From DAOMOD01 sp964526035 (lineage in GTDB: Bacteria > Pseudomonadota > Gammaproteobacteria > Xanthomonadales > BPKI01), in assembly GCA_964526035.1 (NCBI GenBank), contig CAZGKE010000022.1, positions 1-33,961 on the forward strand: 33,961 bases of DNA. Reading direction: 5' to 3'. The notes below the pieces were generated by a model. That model was not told where the DNA came from, did no database searches, and was given only the letters and a program-made list of their open reading frames with translations. This document shows positions 8,496 to 17,661 of the stretch, in pieces (within the stretch, counting starts at the first letter, position 1; every line of letters begins with the position of its first letter). Position numbers and translations under genes: made by a program.

Positions 8496-9419
8496 GTGAA
8501 TACGACAACGCACCGGCCGGTGATGCTGGAAGAGGCTGTAGAGGCGCTGGCGATACGCGCCGACGGCTGCTACCTCGACGGCACCTTCGGACGCGGCGGG
8601 CATGCCCGCGCGATCCTCGCCAGGCTCGGGTCGGCGGGGCGTCTGCTGTTGATGGACAAGGATCCGGAAGCGGTGACATGGGCGCAGGAGTCGTTGGGTG
8701 CCGATCCGAGGGTGCGGATCCGGCAGGGCAGTTTCGCGGACATGGCGGTGTGGGAAGACACGGCGCAGGGGCTCGACGGGGTGCTGCTCGATCTGGGCGT
8801 GTCCTCGCCGCAGCTCGACTGCGCCGAACGTGGTTTCAGTTTCATGGCGGACGGTCCGCTGGACATGCGCATGGACACGGGTCAGGGCGTGTCCGTGGCG
8901 ACATGGCTGGCGAGGGCGGAAGAGGGCGACATTGCCCGGGTATTGTGGGAGTACGGCGAGGAGCGAATGAGCCGAAAGATCGCGAGGGCCATCGTCGAAC
9001 AGCGGGTCAATGAGCCGCTGACGCGCACGGCTGCCCTGGCGAAACTGATCGAAGGCGTGGTGCGCCGTCGCGAGCCGGGAAAGCATCCGGCCACGCGCAG
9101 CTTCCAGGCCCTTCGCATCCACATCAATCGCGAACTCGAGGATATCGAGCACGGGCTGGACGCCGCGGTGTCGAGGATGAACCCCGAGGGGCGCCTGGTG
9201 GTGATCAGCTTCCACTCGCTGGAGGACCGCACCGTCAAGCAGTTCATCCGCCAGCGTTCGGGACGTGCGCTGACGCCGCGCCGTGGTCGTCCCGAGCCCG
9301 AGCAGGCGCCGGCCCAGCTGCGCGCGCTGGGACGGGCGATCAAGCCCGGCGCGGCGGAGATCGCCGGCAATCCGCGCGCCCGCAGCGCGGTGCTGCGCGT
9401 GGCGGAGCGGCTGCCATGA
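8496..9419 (+). CDS. rsmH: 16S rRNA (cytosine1402-N4)-methyltransferase RsmH
   Basis: Methylates N4 of C1402 in 16S rRNA with S-adenosylmethionine, tuning the ribosomal P site. The SAM-binding motif DGTFGRGGHA lies close to the N terminus, and the C terminus NPRARSAVLRVAERLP is typical. The frame is open to 8415, inside mraZ, but the family N terminus (HRPVMLEEAVEAL) begins just after the GTG at 8496, giving 307 residues; GGAGG at 8475-8479 is somewhat far (16 bases). The stop overlaps ftsL by 4 bases (ATGA). Confidence 0.95.
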   Translation: MNTTTHRPVMLEEAVEALAIRADGCYLDGTFGRGGHARAILARLGSAGRLLLMDKDPEAVTWAQESLGADPRVRIRQGSFADMAVWEDTAQGLDGVLLDLGVSSPQLDCAERGFSFMADGPLDMRMDTGQGVSVATWLARAEEGDIARVLWEYGEERMSRKIARAIVEQRVNEPLTRTAALAKLIEGVVRRREPGKHPATRSFQALRIHINRELEDIEHGLDAAVSRMNPEGRLVVISFHSLEDRTVKQFIRQRSGRALTPRRGRPEPEQAPAQLRALGRAIKPGAAEIAGNPRARSAVLRVAERLP

Positions 9420-9685
9420 GCCTGCGCTCGATCGGCATCGGCCTGCTGCTCGCCGCGACGGTCTCCAGCGCGGTGGCCGTGGTGTTCGCGCGCCATGAGA
9501 GTCGCGCGCTGTTCGTCGAGCTGCGGGCGCTGGAGCAGGCGCGCGACGAACTGAACATCGACTTCGGCCGCCTGCAGCTGGAGCAGGCCACCTGGGCCGA
9601 AACCCATCGTGTGGAACAGATCGCGCGGTCGCGACTGGGCATGCTGCCGGCGGGGCCGGCCGACACCGTGGTCATCAGACGATGA
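9416..9685 (+). CDS. ftsL: Cell division protein FtsL
   Basis: Small bitopic divisome protein that joins FtsQ and FtsB to form the complex that activates FtsWI. The 89 residues contain one membrane segment (about 6-25, IGIGLLLAATVSSAVAVVFA) and then a leucine-zipper-like coiled coil (about 30-65), ending in the family-typical RVEQIARSRLGMLPAG. It is shorter than E. coli FtsL (121) because the cytoplasmic tail is nearly absent. It overlaps both neighbours by 4 bases. ftsB is not in this window. Confidence 0.92.
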   Translation: MSLRSIGIGLLLAATVSSAVAVVFARHESRALFVELRALEQARDELNIDFGRLQLEQATWAETHRVEQIARSRLGMLPAGPADTVVIRR

Positions 9686-11451
9686 AGACGCGCCCGCGGC
9701 CCCCCAACATACGTGCCCGTCTCTACACGGTGCTGATGGTGCTGGCGCTGGCCGGAACCGGGCTGCTGGTGCGCGCTTTCGATCTCCAGGTGCTGCGCAA
9801 GGACTTCTACCAGCACCAGGGCGATGCACGCTTCCTGCGCGAGATCGCGATTCCGACTTCGCGCGGCATGATCACCGACCGCCACGGCGAGCCGCTCGCG
9901 GTATCGACCCCGGTGGAGTCGATCTGGGCAAATCCGCGCGTCATTCTCTCGCACCGCGACCGGCTGCCCGAACTGGCCGGTGCACTGGGCATGCCCGAGG
10001 AAGTGCTGGAACAGCGCCTCGCGCAGCGCGCCGATCGCGAGTTCGTCTATCTGCGTCGTCATCTGGGTCCCGATGCTGCCCGGCAGATCCTGGAGCTGGG
10101 CGTGCCGGGCGTGAACAGTCAGCGTGAGTTCCGCCGCTTCTATCCCGGCGGAGAGGTGCTGGCCCACGCCATCGGATTCACCAACATCGACGACCACGGC
10201 CAGGAAGGCCTGGAGCTGGCCTTCGACGAGTGGCTGGCGGGCAAGCCTGGCAGCCAGCGGGTGATCCGCGATCGCCTCGGTCGCGTGGTCGAGAACGTCG
10301 AGCTGGTGCGCGCACCGCAGCCCGGTCGCGACCTGGCGCTGACCATCGATCGGCGCATCCAGTACCTGGCCTATCGGGAGCTGAAGGCGGCGGTGCTGGA
10401 GCACCAGGCGGCGTCGGGCACCGTGGTGGTCCTCGATGTGGCCAGCGGCGAGATCCTCGCGATGGTCAACACGCCGAGCTTCAATCCCAACAGCCGCGGC
10501 AACAGTGATCCTTCCGTGCGGCGCAATCGCGCGGTCACCGATGTCCTGGAACCGGGCTCGGTGATCAAGCCGTTCACCGTGATCGCCGGGCTCGAAAGCG
10601 GCCAGTTTCTCCCCGAGACGATCATCGACACCTCCCCGGGGCGGCTGCAGGTGGCGCGCCACATCGTTCGAGACGTGCGCAACTTCGGTCCCGTCGACAT
10701 GACCGGCATGCTCAGCAAGTCGAGCAACGTGGCGGCGGTGCGCATCGCCATGGTCCTGCCCAACGAGCATCTGCACGATGCCTTCCGCCGCTTCGGATTC
10801 GGCGAGTTCACCGGCTGCGGCTTCCCCGGTGAGTCTGCCGGCATCCTTACCGCGCCGCGCAGCTGGGGCGTGCTGGAGAAGGCAACGCTTTCCTATGGCT
10901 ACGGGCTCTCGGCAACGCCCCTGCAGGTCGTCCAGGCCTACGCGGCGCTCGGCAACGGTGGGCGTTTGCGCGCGCCGACCTTCGTTCGTGGCGCGCTCAA
11001 TCCCGAAACCGCGGTGGTCGACCCGCAGCTGGCGGCGCGCGTGGTCGGCATGCTCGAGTCGGTGACCGGCAGCGAGGGTACGGCACAGCTCGCGGCCATT
11101 CCCAACTACCGCGTTGCCGGCAAGACCGGCACCTCGCGTCGGGCGGCGGCCGGCGGCTATCAGAGTCGCTACATAAGCCTGTTCGCCGGCCTGGTGCCGG
11201 CTTCGCGGCCGCGGCTCGCTGCGGTGGTGGTGATCCACGATCCCGCCGGGGAACACTACTACGCTGGACTGGTGGCGGCGCCGGCCTTCAGTCGCATCAT
11301 GGAGGGCGCCCTGCGCCTGCTGGACGTTCCCCCCGACGACGTGCGCACCTGGTACGCCGCCACGCCCCTGCTGGCCCCGGCACGCGCCAGCGAAGACTTC
11401 GGCGATCTGGTCGAGACCGTGGCCGAAGCACCCGAGGAAGGCGTGCTGTGA
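9682..11451 (+). CDS. ftsI: Peptidoglycan transpeptidase FtsI (PBP3)
   Basis: Division-specific class B penicillin-binding protein that cross-links septal peptidoglycan. It has a short cytoplasmic tail, one membrane helix (about 16-31), a dimerisation/pedestal domain starting with IPTSRGMITDRHG, and the transpeptidase domain. The catalytic motifs are complete: SxxK with S293 and K296 (GSVIKPF), SSN at 347-349 and KTGT from K481. At 589 residues it matches E. coli FtsI (588). It is the target of several beta-lactams. It works with FtsW, four genes downstream, and overlaps ftsL and murE by 4 bases each. Confidence 0.97.
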   Translation: MKTRPRPPNIRARLYTVLMVLALAGTGLLVRAFDLQVLRKDFYQHQGDARFLREIAIPTSRGMITDRHGEPLAVSTPVESIWANPRVILSHRDRLPELAGALGMPEEVLEQRLAQRADREFVYLRRHLGPDAARQILELGVPGVNSQREFRRFYPGGEVLAHAIGFTNIDDHGQEGLELAFDEWLAGKPGSQRVIRDRLGRVVENVELVRAPQPGRDLALTIDRRIQYLAYRELKAAVLEHQAASGTVVVLDVASGEILAMVNTPSFNPNSRGNSDPSVRRNRAVTDVLEPGSVIKPFTVIAGLESGQFLPETIIDTSPGRLQVARHIVRDVRNFGPVDMTGMLSKSSNVAAVRIAMVLPNEHLHDAFRRFGFGEFTGCGFPGESAGILTAPRSWGVLEKATLSYGYGLSATPLQVVQAYAALGNGGRLRAPTFVRGALNPETAVVDPQLAARVVGMLESVTGSEGTAQLAAIPNYRVAGKTGTSRRAAAGGYQSRYISLFAGLVPASRPRLAAVVVIHDPAGEHYYAGLVAAPAFSRIMEGALRLLDVPPDDVRTWYAATPLLAPARASEDFGDLVETVAEAPEEGVL

Positions 11452-12974
11452 GCGTGCGCCTGTCGGACCTCCTGCAGGGCATCACCGATGTGCCCGCAGA
11501 CGACGACATCGAGGTGAGCGGCATGACGCTCGACAGTCGTCGCGTCGCCGCGGGCGATGTGTTCGTGGCGCTGCGCGGAGCGCGCGGGCACGGCCTTGAT
11601 CACGCGCGCGCTGCACTCGACGACGGCGCGCGCCTGGTGCTCACCGAAACCGATGGCGAAGTGCGCGATCTCCCCGAGCGGACGCTGGCGGTCACTGGTC
11701 TGCGCAAGGCACTCGGTTTGATCGGCGACCGACTGCATCGCAGCCCGTCCGCTGCGCTGCAAGTCGTGGGCGTCACCGGAACCAACGGCAAGACTTCCAC
11801 CGTGCAGCTGCTGGCGCAGACCTGGAGCGCGCTCGGCGACCGCGCCGCCAGCATCGGCACGCTGGGTACGGGACTTCACGGCAGCCTGGAATCGGGGCAG
11901 CACACCACGCCGGACGTCCTCAGTGTCCACGCGCTGCTCGCGCAATTCCGCGATGCCGGCGCCAGCCACGTGGCGATGGAAGTGTCATCGCACGCGCTTG
12001 ATCAGGGCCGCGTTGACGGTGTGCGCTTCGCCGCTGCGCTGTTCACCAACCTCAGCCGCGATCACCTCGACTATCACCGCGACATGCGCGACTACGCCGC
12101 CGCCAAGGCGCGTCTGTTCGCATCGCCGGGCCTGCGTCACGCGGTGATCAACCTCGACGACGCCGAGGGCCGCCGACTGCGCGCTGCGCTGGACGGCAGC
12201 CTCGATGTGGTCGGCTACGGCTTCGCCGCGGACGCCGAGGTGCGCGCCAGCCATCTGCAGCTCTCACCTGTGGGCATCGCTTTCGACATCGACACCCCTT
12301 GGGGTGGCGGCCGCGTGCAGAGCAGGTTGCTGGGTGCATTCAACGCCCACAACCTGATGGCGGTGGTGGCCTGCCTGGGCGCCATGGGGCGCCCGTTGGC
12401 GCGGATTCTCGAAATCCTTCCGCAGCTGCAGCCGGTCCACGGCCGCATGAACCGGCTGGGTGGCGACGGCCGGCCGTTGGTGGTGGTGGACTACGCGCAT
12501 ACCCCGGATGCGCTGGACAAGGCGCTGACCAGTCTGCGCGAGCATCTGGCGCGGAGTCCGCACGGCGCCGGCGATTCCGCCGAGGTGAAACGCTGCGAAT
12601 CACCGCGACCTGACGGTCGCCTGCTTTGCGTGTTCGGCTGCGGCGGAGAGCGTGACCGCGGCAAGCGTCCGGAGATGGCGCGCATCGCCGAGAGCCTCGC
12701 CGACGCGCTGTGGATCACCGATGACAATCCGCGCGGCGAGGATGGCGATGCCATCGTCGCCGAGATCGTACATGGCCTGGCCCACCCCGCCCGCGCCGTG
12801 ATCGAGCGTGACCGCGCCCGCGCCATCGCCGCAGCCGTGTCTGCAGCGGACAGCGCCGACATCGTGCTGATTGCCGGCAAGGGCCATGAGGCTTGGCAGG
12901 AAAGCGGCGGACGTCGCATGCCCTTCGATGACCTGGATCATGCGCGCCGCGCGCTGCAGGCCAGGCCATGCTGA
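11448..12974 (+). CDS. murE: UDP-MurNAc-tripeptide ligase MurE (meso-DAP adding)
   Basis: Cytosolic ATP-dependent ligase that adds the third amino acid to UDP-MurNAc-L-Ala-D-Glu. The P-loop TGTNGKTS spans residues 110-117. The DNPR motif at 426-429 is the known marker of meso-diaminopimelate specificity as opposed to lysine, as expected in a Gram-negative. The GTG start at 11448 forms a GTGA overlap with the ftsI stop. The 508 residues are slightly more than in E. coli (495); a short insert near residues 365-385 (SPHGAGDSAEVKRCESPRPD) accounts for this. Confidence 0.97.
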   Translation: MSVRLSDLLQGITDVPADDDIEVSGMTLDSRRVAAGDVFVALRGARGHGLDHARAALDDGARLVLTETDGEVRDLPERTLAVTGLRKALGLIGDRLHRSPSAALQVVGVTGTNGKTSTVQLLAQTWSALGDRAASIGTLGTGLHGSLESGQHTTPDVLSVHALLAQFRDAGASHVAMEVSSHALDQGRVDGVRFAAALFTNLSRDHLDYHRDMRDYAAAKARLFASPGLRHAVINLDDAEGRRLRAALDGSLDVVGYGFAADAEVRASHLQLSPVGIAFDIDTPWGGGRVQSRLLGAFNAHNLMAVVACLGAMGRPLARILEILPQLQPVHGRMNRLGGDGRPLVVVDYAHTPDALDKALTSLREHLARSPHGAGDSAEVKRCESPRPDGRLLCVFGCGGERDRGKRPEMARIAESLADALWITDDNPRGEDGDAIVAEIVHGLAHPARAVIERDRARAIAAAVSAADSADIVLIAGKGHEAWQESGGRRMPFDDLDHARRALQARPC

Positions 12975-14332
12975 GCGCACGCCTTTCCGACATTGCGGCC
13001 TGGACCGGCGCCGAACGCATCGGCGAAGACCGGGTGGTTCATGGCGTGGGTATCGACAGCCGCCGCCTGCAGCCCGGCCAGCTTTTCGTGGCGCTGCGCG
13101 GCGAACGTGCCGACGGCCATGATTTCGCCATGCAGGCGGTCGACAACGGCGCGCTGGCATTGCTGGTGGAACGCGAGCTGGACATTCCGGTGCCGCAGCT
13201 GGTGAGGCGCGACAGCCAGGCCGCGCTCGGCCTGATGGCCAAGGGATGGCGGCGCGAGTGCGCGGCCCGCGTCATCGGTATCACCGGATCCAACGGCAAG
13301 ACCACGGTCAAGTCGCTGTGCGCGGCGATCCTCGAGCGTGTCGGACCCACCCACGTCAACCCGGGCAATCTCAACAACGAGATCGGGCTGCCGCTCAGCC
13401 TGCTGGCGCTGCCGCGCGATGCACGCTTCTGCGTGCTCGAAATGGGCGCCGGCAAGCCCGGCGACATCGCTTACCTGGCCGATATCGCGCGCCCGGATAT
13501 CGCTCTGATCAACAACGTTGCGCCGGCCCACCTCGAGCGCATGGGCAGCGTCGAGGGGGTCGCCGAAACCAAGGGCGCGATCTACTCGGCGCTGCCCTCA
13601 CACGGCACGGCGGTGATCAACGCAGATGATGTCTTCGCCGCGCGCTTTGCCGAACTCGCGCGCGATCGACGCCAGCTGCGCTTCGGCATCGATCAACCGG
13701 CCGAGGTTCGCGCGGAATCCATCGATCTCGGCAGCGCATCGAGCCGCTTCGTGATGCACACGGCGCAGGGCCAGGCATCGGTCGTGCTGGCGCTTGCCGG
13801 ACGTCACAACGTGATGAACGCGCTCGCCGCCAGCACGCTGGCGCTCGCCGCCGGGGCGACCCTCGATGCCTGCGTCGCCGGCCTGACCCACGCGCGATCC
13901 ATGTCCGGCCGACTGCGGCGCCTGCGCAGTCCGGCGGGCTGGTCGATGATCGACGACAGCTACAACGCCAACCCCGGATCCACCGCTGCCGCGATCCACA
14001 GTCTGGCGCTGGAAGCCGGACCGAAGTGGATGGCGCTTGGCGACATGGGTGAACTGGGCGCCGCCGCCGAGAAGCTGCATCGTGGCGTCGGCAAGCTGGC
14101 GCGCCAGCTCGGCATCGAGCGCCTGTACACGGTTGGGCGGCTGAGTGCCGCCGCCGCCGAGGGCTTTGGCGAAGGTGCACGCCACTTCGACGAGCGCGAA
14201 GCGCTGGTCGAAGCGCTTCGCGATGCGCTCAGGCCAGGCGTCACCGTGCTGGTGAAGGGCTCGCGTTCGGCAGGCATGGAGCAGGTGGTGCGTGCGCTGC
14301 TGCCCGAGGCGGAGGTGCACCATGCTGCTTGA
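12968..14332 (+). CDS. murF: UDP-MurNAc-tripeptide D-Ala-D-Ala ligase MurF
   Basis: Adds the D-Ala-D-Ala dipeptide to complete the UDP-MurNAc-pentapeptide in the cytosol. The P-loop TGSNGKTT is at 106-113, followed by the family segment NPGNLNNEIGLPLSLL and the C-terminal DDSYNANPGST and LVKGSRSAGME motifs. At 454 residues it matches E. coli MurF (452). It overlaps murE by 7 bases and mraY by 11. Its dipeptide substrate is made by ddl, in the same cluster. Confidence 0.97.
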   Translation: MLSARLSDIAAWTGAERIGEDRVVHGVGIDSRRLQPGQLFVALRGERADGHDFAMQAVDNGALALLVERELDIPVPQLVRRDSQAALGLMAKGWRRECAARVIGITGSNGKTTVKSLCAAILERVGPTHVNPGNLNNEIGLPLSLLALPRDARFCVLEMGAGKPGDIAYLADIARPDIALINNVAPAHLERMGSVEGVAETKGAIYSALPSHGTAVINADDVFAARFAELARDRRQLRFGIDQPAEVRAESIDLGSASSRFVMHTAQGQASVVLALAGRHNVMNALAASTLALAAGATLDACVAGLTHARSMSGRLRRLRSPAGWSMIDDSYNANPGSTAAAIHSLALEAGPKWMALGDMGELGAAAEKLHRGVGKLARQLGIERLYTVGRLSAAAAEGFGEGARHFDEREALVEALRDALRPGVTVLVKGSRSAGMEQVVRALLPEAEVHHAA

Positions 14333-15404
14333 GCTGGCGCTGTGGCTGCGGGAGCTGCACTCGGGTTTCAACGTGTTCCAGTACCTCACCGTGCGCGCCA
14401 TCTTCGCCGCGCTGACCGCGCTGGCCGTGGCGCTGCTGATCGGCCCGCGCATGATCCGCTCGCTGACGGCACGACAGATCGGCCAGACGGTGCGCAGCGA
14501 CGGGCCGCAGTCGCACCTGAGCAAGGCCGGCACCCCGACCATGGGCGGCGCCCTGATCCTGTTTGCGGTGGTGGCCGCCACCCTGCTGTGGGCCGATCTG
14601 GGCAACCGCTATGTGTGGATCACGCTGCTGGTGCTGCTGGCCTTCGGCGCCATCGGATGGATCGACGACTACCGCAAGCTGGTGCTGAAGGACCCCAAGG
14701 GACTGGCGGCGCGCTGGAAATACCTGCTGCAGTCGGTGTTCGGACTGATTGCAGCGTTCGCATTGTTCTACACGGCCGACGTGGTCACCGCCACGCAGTT
14801 CTACGTGCCGTTCTTCAAGGCCGTGGTGATTCCGCTTGGCGCCGTGTTCATCATCGTCGCCTACTTCTGGATCGTCGGCTTCTCCAACGCGGTGAATCTC
14901 ACCGACGGCCTCGATGGCCTGGCGATCATGCCGGTGGTCCTGGTGGCCGGCGGACTCGGCATCTTTGCCTACGCGGCAGGCCACGCGGTGTTTGCGAGCT
15001 ATCTGCAGATTCCCGCCGTGCCCGGCGCCGGCGAGCTGGCGATCCTGTGCGCGGCGATGGCGGGCGCTGGGCTCGGCTTCCTGTGGTTCAACACCTATCC
15101 GGCCCAGGTGTTCATGGGCGACATCGGCGCGCTGGCGATCGGTGCCGCGCTGGGCTGCATCGCCGTCATCGTCCGTCAGGAACTGGTGCTGGTGATCATG
15201 GGCGGGATCTTCGTCATCGAGACGCTGTCGGTGATGATCCAGGTGGCTTCCTACAAGCTTACCGGCAAGCGCGTGTTCCGCATGGCGCCGATCCACCACC
15301 ACTTCGAGCTGAAGGGCTGGCCGGAGCCGCGGGTGATCGTGCGCTTCTGGATCATCAGCGTGGTGCTGGTGCTGGTCGGTCTGGCAACGCTGAAGGTGCG
15401 CTGA
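14322..15404 (+). CDS. mraY: Phospho-MurNAc-pentapeptide translocase MraY
   Basis: Integral membrane enzyme that moves phospho-MurNAc-pentapeptide onto undecaprenyl phosphate, giving lipid I. The 360 residues equal the E. coli length and contain about ten hydrophobic segments. Active-site motifs are visible: GWIDDYRKLV with the Asp pair, the NLTDGLDGLAI loop, FMGDIGALAIG, and the APIHHHFE histidine loop. The start at 14322 (MLLELALWL) gives the family N terminus; an in-frame start ten codons earlier would lengthen the overlap with murF without support. Confidence 0.97.
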   Translation: MLLELALWLRELHSGFNVFQYLTVRAIFAALTALAVALLIGPRMIRSLTARQIGQTVRSDGPQSHLSKAGTPTMGGALILFAVVAATLLWADLGNRYVWITLLVLLAFGAIGWIDDYRKLVLKDPKGLAARWKYLLQSVFGLIAAFALFYTADVVTATQFYVPFFKAVVIPLGAVFIIVAYFWIVGFSNAVNLTDGLDGLAIMPVVLVAGGLGIFAYAAGHAVFASYLQIPAVPGAGELAILCAAMAGAGLGFLWFNTYPAQVFMGDIGALAIGAALGCIAVIVRQELVLVIMGGIFVIETLSVMIQVASYKLTGKRVFRMAPIHHHFELKGWPEPRVIVRFWIISVVLVLVGLATLKVR

Positions 15405-16585
15405 TGATCGAATGGATCAAACCAGCGCAGGCGAAACGACGCGAACCGGTGCAGGCGCAGTTCGACATCGTGCTGGCCTCGGCGGCATTGGCGCTGGCCG
15501 CCATCGGCGTGGTGATGGTGGCATCGAGTTCCGTCGCCATCGCGGAGGGACATGGAGTCGACTCCTTCCACTACCTGAAGCGGCACCTGGTGTTCCTGGC
15601 CCTGGGTGCCGCAGCCGCGCTGGTGATGATGCGCGTCGAACTGCGCCACCTTGAACGCCATGCCTTTGTGGTTCTGCTGGCCTGCTTTGCTCTGCTCACC
15701 ATGATTTTCGTCCCCGGCATCGGTCACACCGTGAACGGCAGCACGCGCTGGGTGCGCCTCGGAGTATCCAACTTCCAGGTGGTCGAGGTCGTCAAGCTGT
15801 TCCTGATTCTCTATATCGCCAGCTATCTGGTGCGCCACCAGGCGCATCTGCAGACCAACTTCGTCGGCATGTTGAAGCCGGTTCTGCTCACCGGCGTGAT
15901 GGTCGGACTCTTGCTCCTGCAGCCCGACTTCGGATCGGCGGTGCTGCTGCTTGGCATCACCATCGGCATGATCTGGCTCGGCGGCGCCCGACTGCGCGAC
16001 CTCGCGGCTCCGGCGCTGCTGCTCAGTCCGATGCTGGCATGGGCGGCACTTTCGGAATCCTATCGGCTGCGCCGCCTCACCTCGTTCCTCGACCCCTGGG
16101 CCGATCCCTTCCGCGACGGCTTCCAGCTCACCCAGGCGTTGATCGCCATTGGTCGCGGGGAATGGATGGGTGTCGGCCTCGGCAGCTCGGTGCAGAAGCT
16201 GTTCTATCTCCCCGAGGCGCACACCGATTTCATTCTCGCGGTGTTGGCCGAGGAGTTCGGTCTGCTCGGCGTGGTGACGGTGCTGGGCCTGTTCGCGGTG
16301 CTTACCGGCCGCGCACTGCAGCTTGGCCTGCGCGCCCATCAGGCGGGGCGTGCGTATGCAGGCTTTTGCGCGTTCGGGATTGCCCTGTGGCTGGGTCTGC
16401 AGGCGCTGGTGTCGATCGGCGTCAACCTCGGTGTGCTGCCCACCAAGGGCCTGACCCTGCCCTTGATCAGCTCGGGTGGTTCCAGCGTGCTGATGACCTG
16501 CGTCGCCGTCGGCCTTCTGCTGCGCGTCAGTTTTGAAGTGGACCGTGCCGAGCGCAGTGCCGAAGCCAGGGAGGGCAAGTCTTGA
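15404..16585 (+). CDS. ftsW: Septal peptidoglycan glycosyltransferase FtsW
   Basis: SEDS-family polytopic membrane protein that polymerises lipid II at the septum together with FtsI. The 393 residues carry about ten membrane segments and the SEDS signatures GSTRWVRLG, FQVVEVVKL, LLLQPDFGSA, the long periplasmic loop with PEAHTDFILAVLAEEFG, and the C-terminal LPLISSGGSS. The frame stays open back to 14342, but that stretch is mraY read out of frame; the ATG at 15404 shares its first base with the mraY stop (TGATG). It overlaps murG by 4 bases. Confidence 0.96.
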   Translation: MIEWIKPAQAKRREPVQAQFDIVLASAALALAAIGVVMVASSSVAIAEGHGVDSFHYLKRHLVFLALGAAAALVMMRVELRHLERHAFVVLLACFALLTMIFVPGIGHTVNGSTRWVRLGVSNFQVVEVVKLFLILYIASYLVRHQAHLQTNFVGMLKPVLLTGVMVGLLLLQPDFGSAVLLLGITIGMIWLGGARLRDLAAPALLLSPMLAWAALSESYRLRRLTSFLDPWADPFRDGFQLTQALIAIGRGEWMGVGLGSSVQKLFYLPEAHTDFILAVLAEEFGLLGVVTVLGLFAVLTGRALQLGLRAHQAGRAYAGFCAFGIALWLGLQALVSIGVNLGVLPTKGLTLPLISSGGSSVLMTCVAVGLLLRVSFEVDRAERSAEAREGKS

Positions 16586-17661
16586 AGACCGGCGGCGTAC
16601 TGATCCTTGCCGGTGGAACCGGTGGACATGTCTTTCCCGGACTGGCGGTGGCCGAGTGCCTCGCTGCGCGCGGCGTGGCGGTGTCATGGCTGGGCTCGCG
16701 CCACGGCATGGAAAACCGGCTGGTGCCGGAGGCCGGTATCGAGTTTCGCGGCATCGACGTGAGCGGCCTGCGCGGCAAGGGCGGCCTGGCGCTGCTGGCT
16801 GCGCCCTTCCGGCTGCTGCGCGCCCTGTTCCAATCGCTGCGCGCGGTGCGTGCGTGCAGGCCGGTGGCGGTCGCAAGTTTCGGCGGCTTTGCGGCAGGTC
16901 CCGGTGGCCTGGCCGCCTGGCTGCTGCGTCGACCGCTGATCGTGCACGAACAGAACCGCGTGCCCGGCGTCACCAACCGCATCCTCGCACGCCGCGCGCG
17001 GCGCGTGCTGGTCGGTTTTCCGGATACCTTTCCTGCGGGCCTGCGCGCCGAGCACGTCGGAAATCCGGTGCGTGCCGTGATTGCCGCCTTGCCCGCACCT
17101 CGCGAGCGCCTTCTGTCGCGGACCGGTCGGCCCCGTCTGCTGGTACTGGGCGGAAGTCAGGGCGCGATGGCTCTGAATCGCGAAGTGCCGGCAGCGCTGG
17201 CGCGCCTGGCGCAGGACGTGCGTCCGGACGTGCTGCATCAGTGCGGGGCCCGTCACCTGGAATCATGCCGCGCCTTCTACACGGCCGCCGGCATCGAGGC
17301 GCGCATCGAGCCGTTCATCGCCGACATGGCCGACGCCTATGCATGGTCCGATCTGGTGCTGTGTCGCAGCGGTGCGCTGACGCTTGCCGAGCTGGCTGCG
17401 GCGGGCGCCCCCGCGCTGCTGGTGCCGTATCCGTTCGCCGTCGACGACCATCAGACGCGCAACGCCGAATACTTCGCAAATGCAGGCGCGGCGCAGCTGC
17501 TTCCGGAACGCGAGATCAGCGCCGACGGTCTGGCGCCGGTGCTTGCCGCGCTGCTCGGCAACCGCCCGCGTCTGCTGGCCATGGCCGAGGCGGCACGCGA
17601 GCTGGCCCGTCCGGACGCCGCCGAACGCGTCGCAGACGCCTGCCTGGAGGAGGCGGCATGA
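16582..17661 (+). CDS. murG: Lipid II synthase MurG (TTG start)
   Basis: Peripheral membrane glycosyltransferase (GT28) that adds GlcNAc to lipid I, forming lipid II. The N-terminal glycine-rich motif LAGGTGGHVFPGLAVA, the central HEQNRVPGVTNR, LGGSQGA, and the UDP-GlcNAc site segment CRSGALTLAELAAAGAPALLVPYP are all present; 359 residues against 355 in E. coli. The start is TTG at 16582, forming TTGA with the ftsW stop, preceded by a strong AGGGAGGG at about 16568-16575. A weak start codon in mid-operon may set the MurG level by coupling to FtsW; that is inference. Confidence 0.96.
   Translation: MKTGGVLILAGGTGGHVFPGLAVAECLAARGVAVSWLGSRHGMENRLVPEAGIEFRGIDVSGLRGKGGLALLAAPFRLLRALFQSLRAVRACRPVAVASFGGFAAGPGGLAAWLLRRPLIVHEQNRVPGVTNRILARRARRVLVGFPDTFPAGLRAEHVGNPVRAVIAALPAPRERLLSRTGRPRLLVLGGSQGAMALNREVPAALARLAQDVRPDVLHQCGARHLESCRAFYTAAGIEARIEPFIADMADAYAWSDLVLCRSGALTLAELAAAGAPALLVPYPFAVDDHQTRNAEYFANAGAAQLLPEREISADGLAPVLAALLGNRPRLLAMAEAARELARPDAAERVADACLEEAA

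Noticed and set aside
9340..11256. Long minus-strand open frame opposite ftsI (638 codons)
   Set aside because: It lies antisense to a complete ftsI with all catalytic motifs; the translation is of low complexity and typical of mirror frames in GC-rich genes.
14342..15403. Upstream extension of ftsW by 354 codons
   Set aside because: The extra part is mraY read in another frame; the family N terminus begins at 15404.
16533..17657. Upstream extension of murC by 375 codons
   Set aside because: This is murG read out of frame; the ATGA overlap at 17658 fixes the start.
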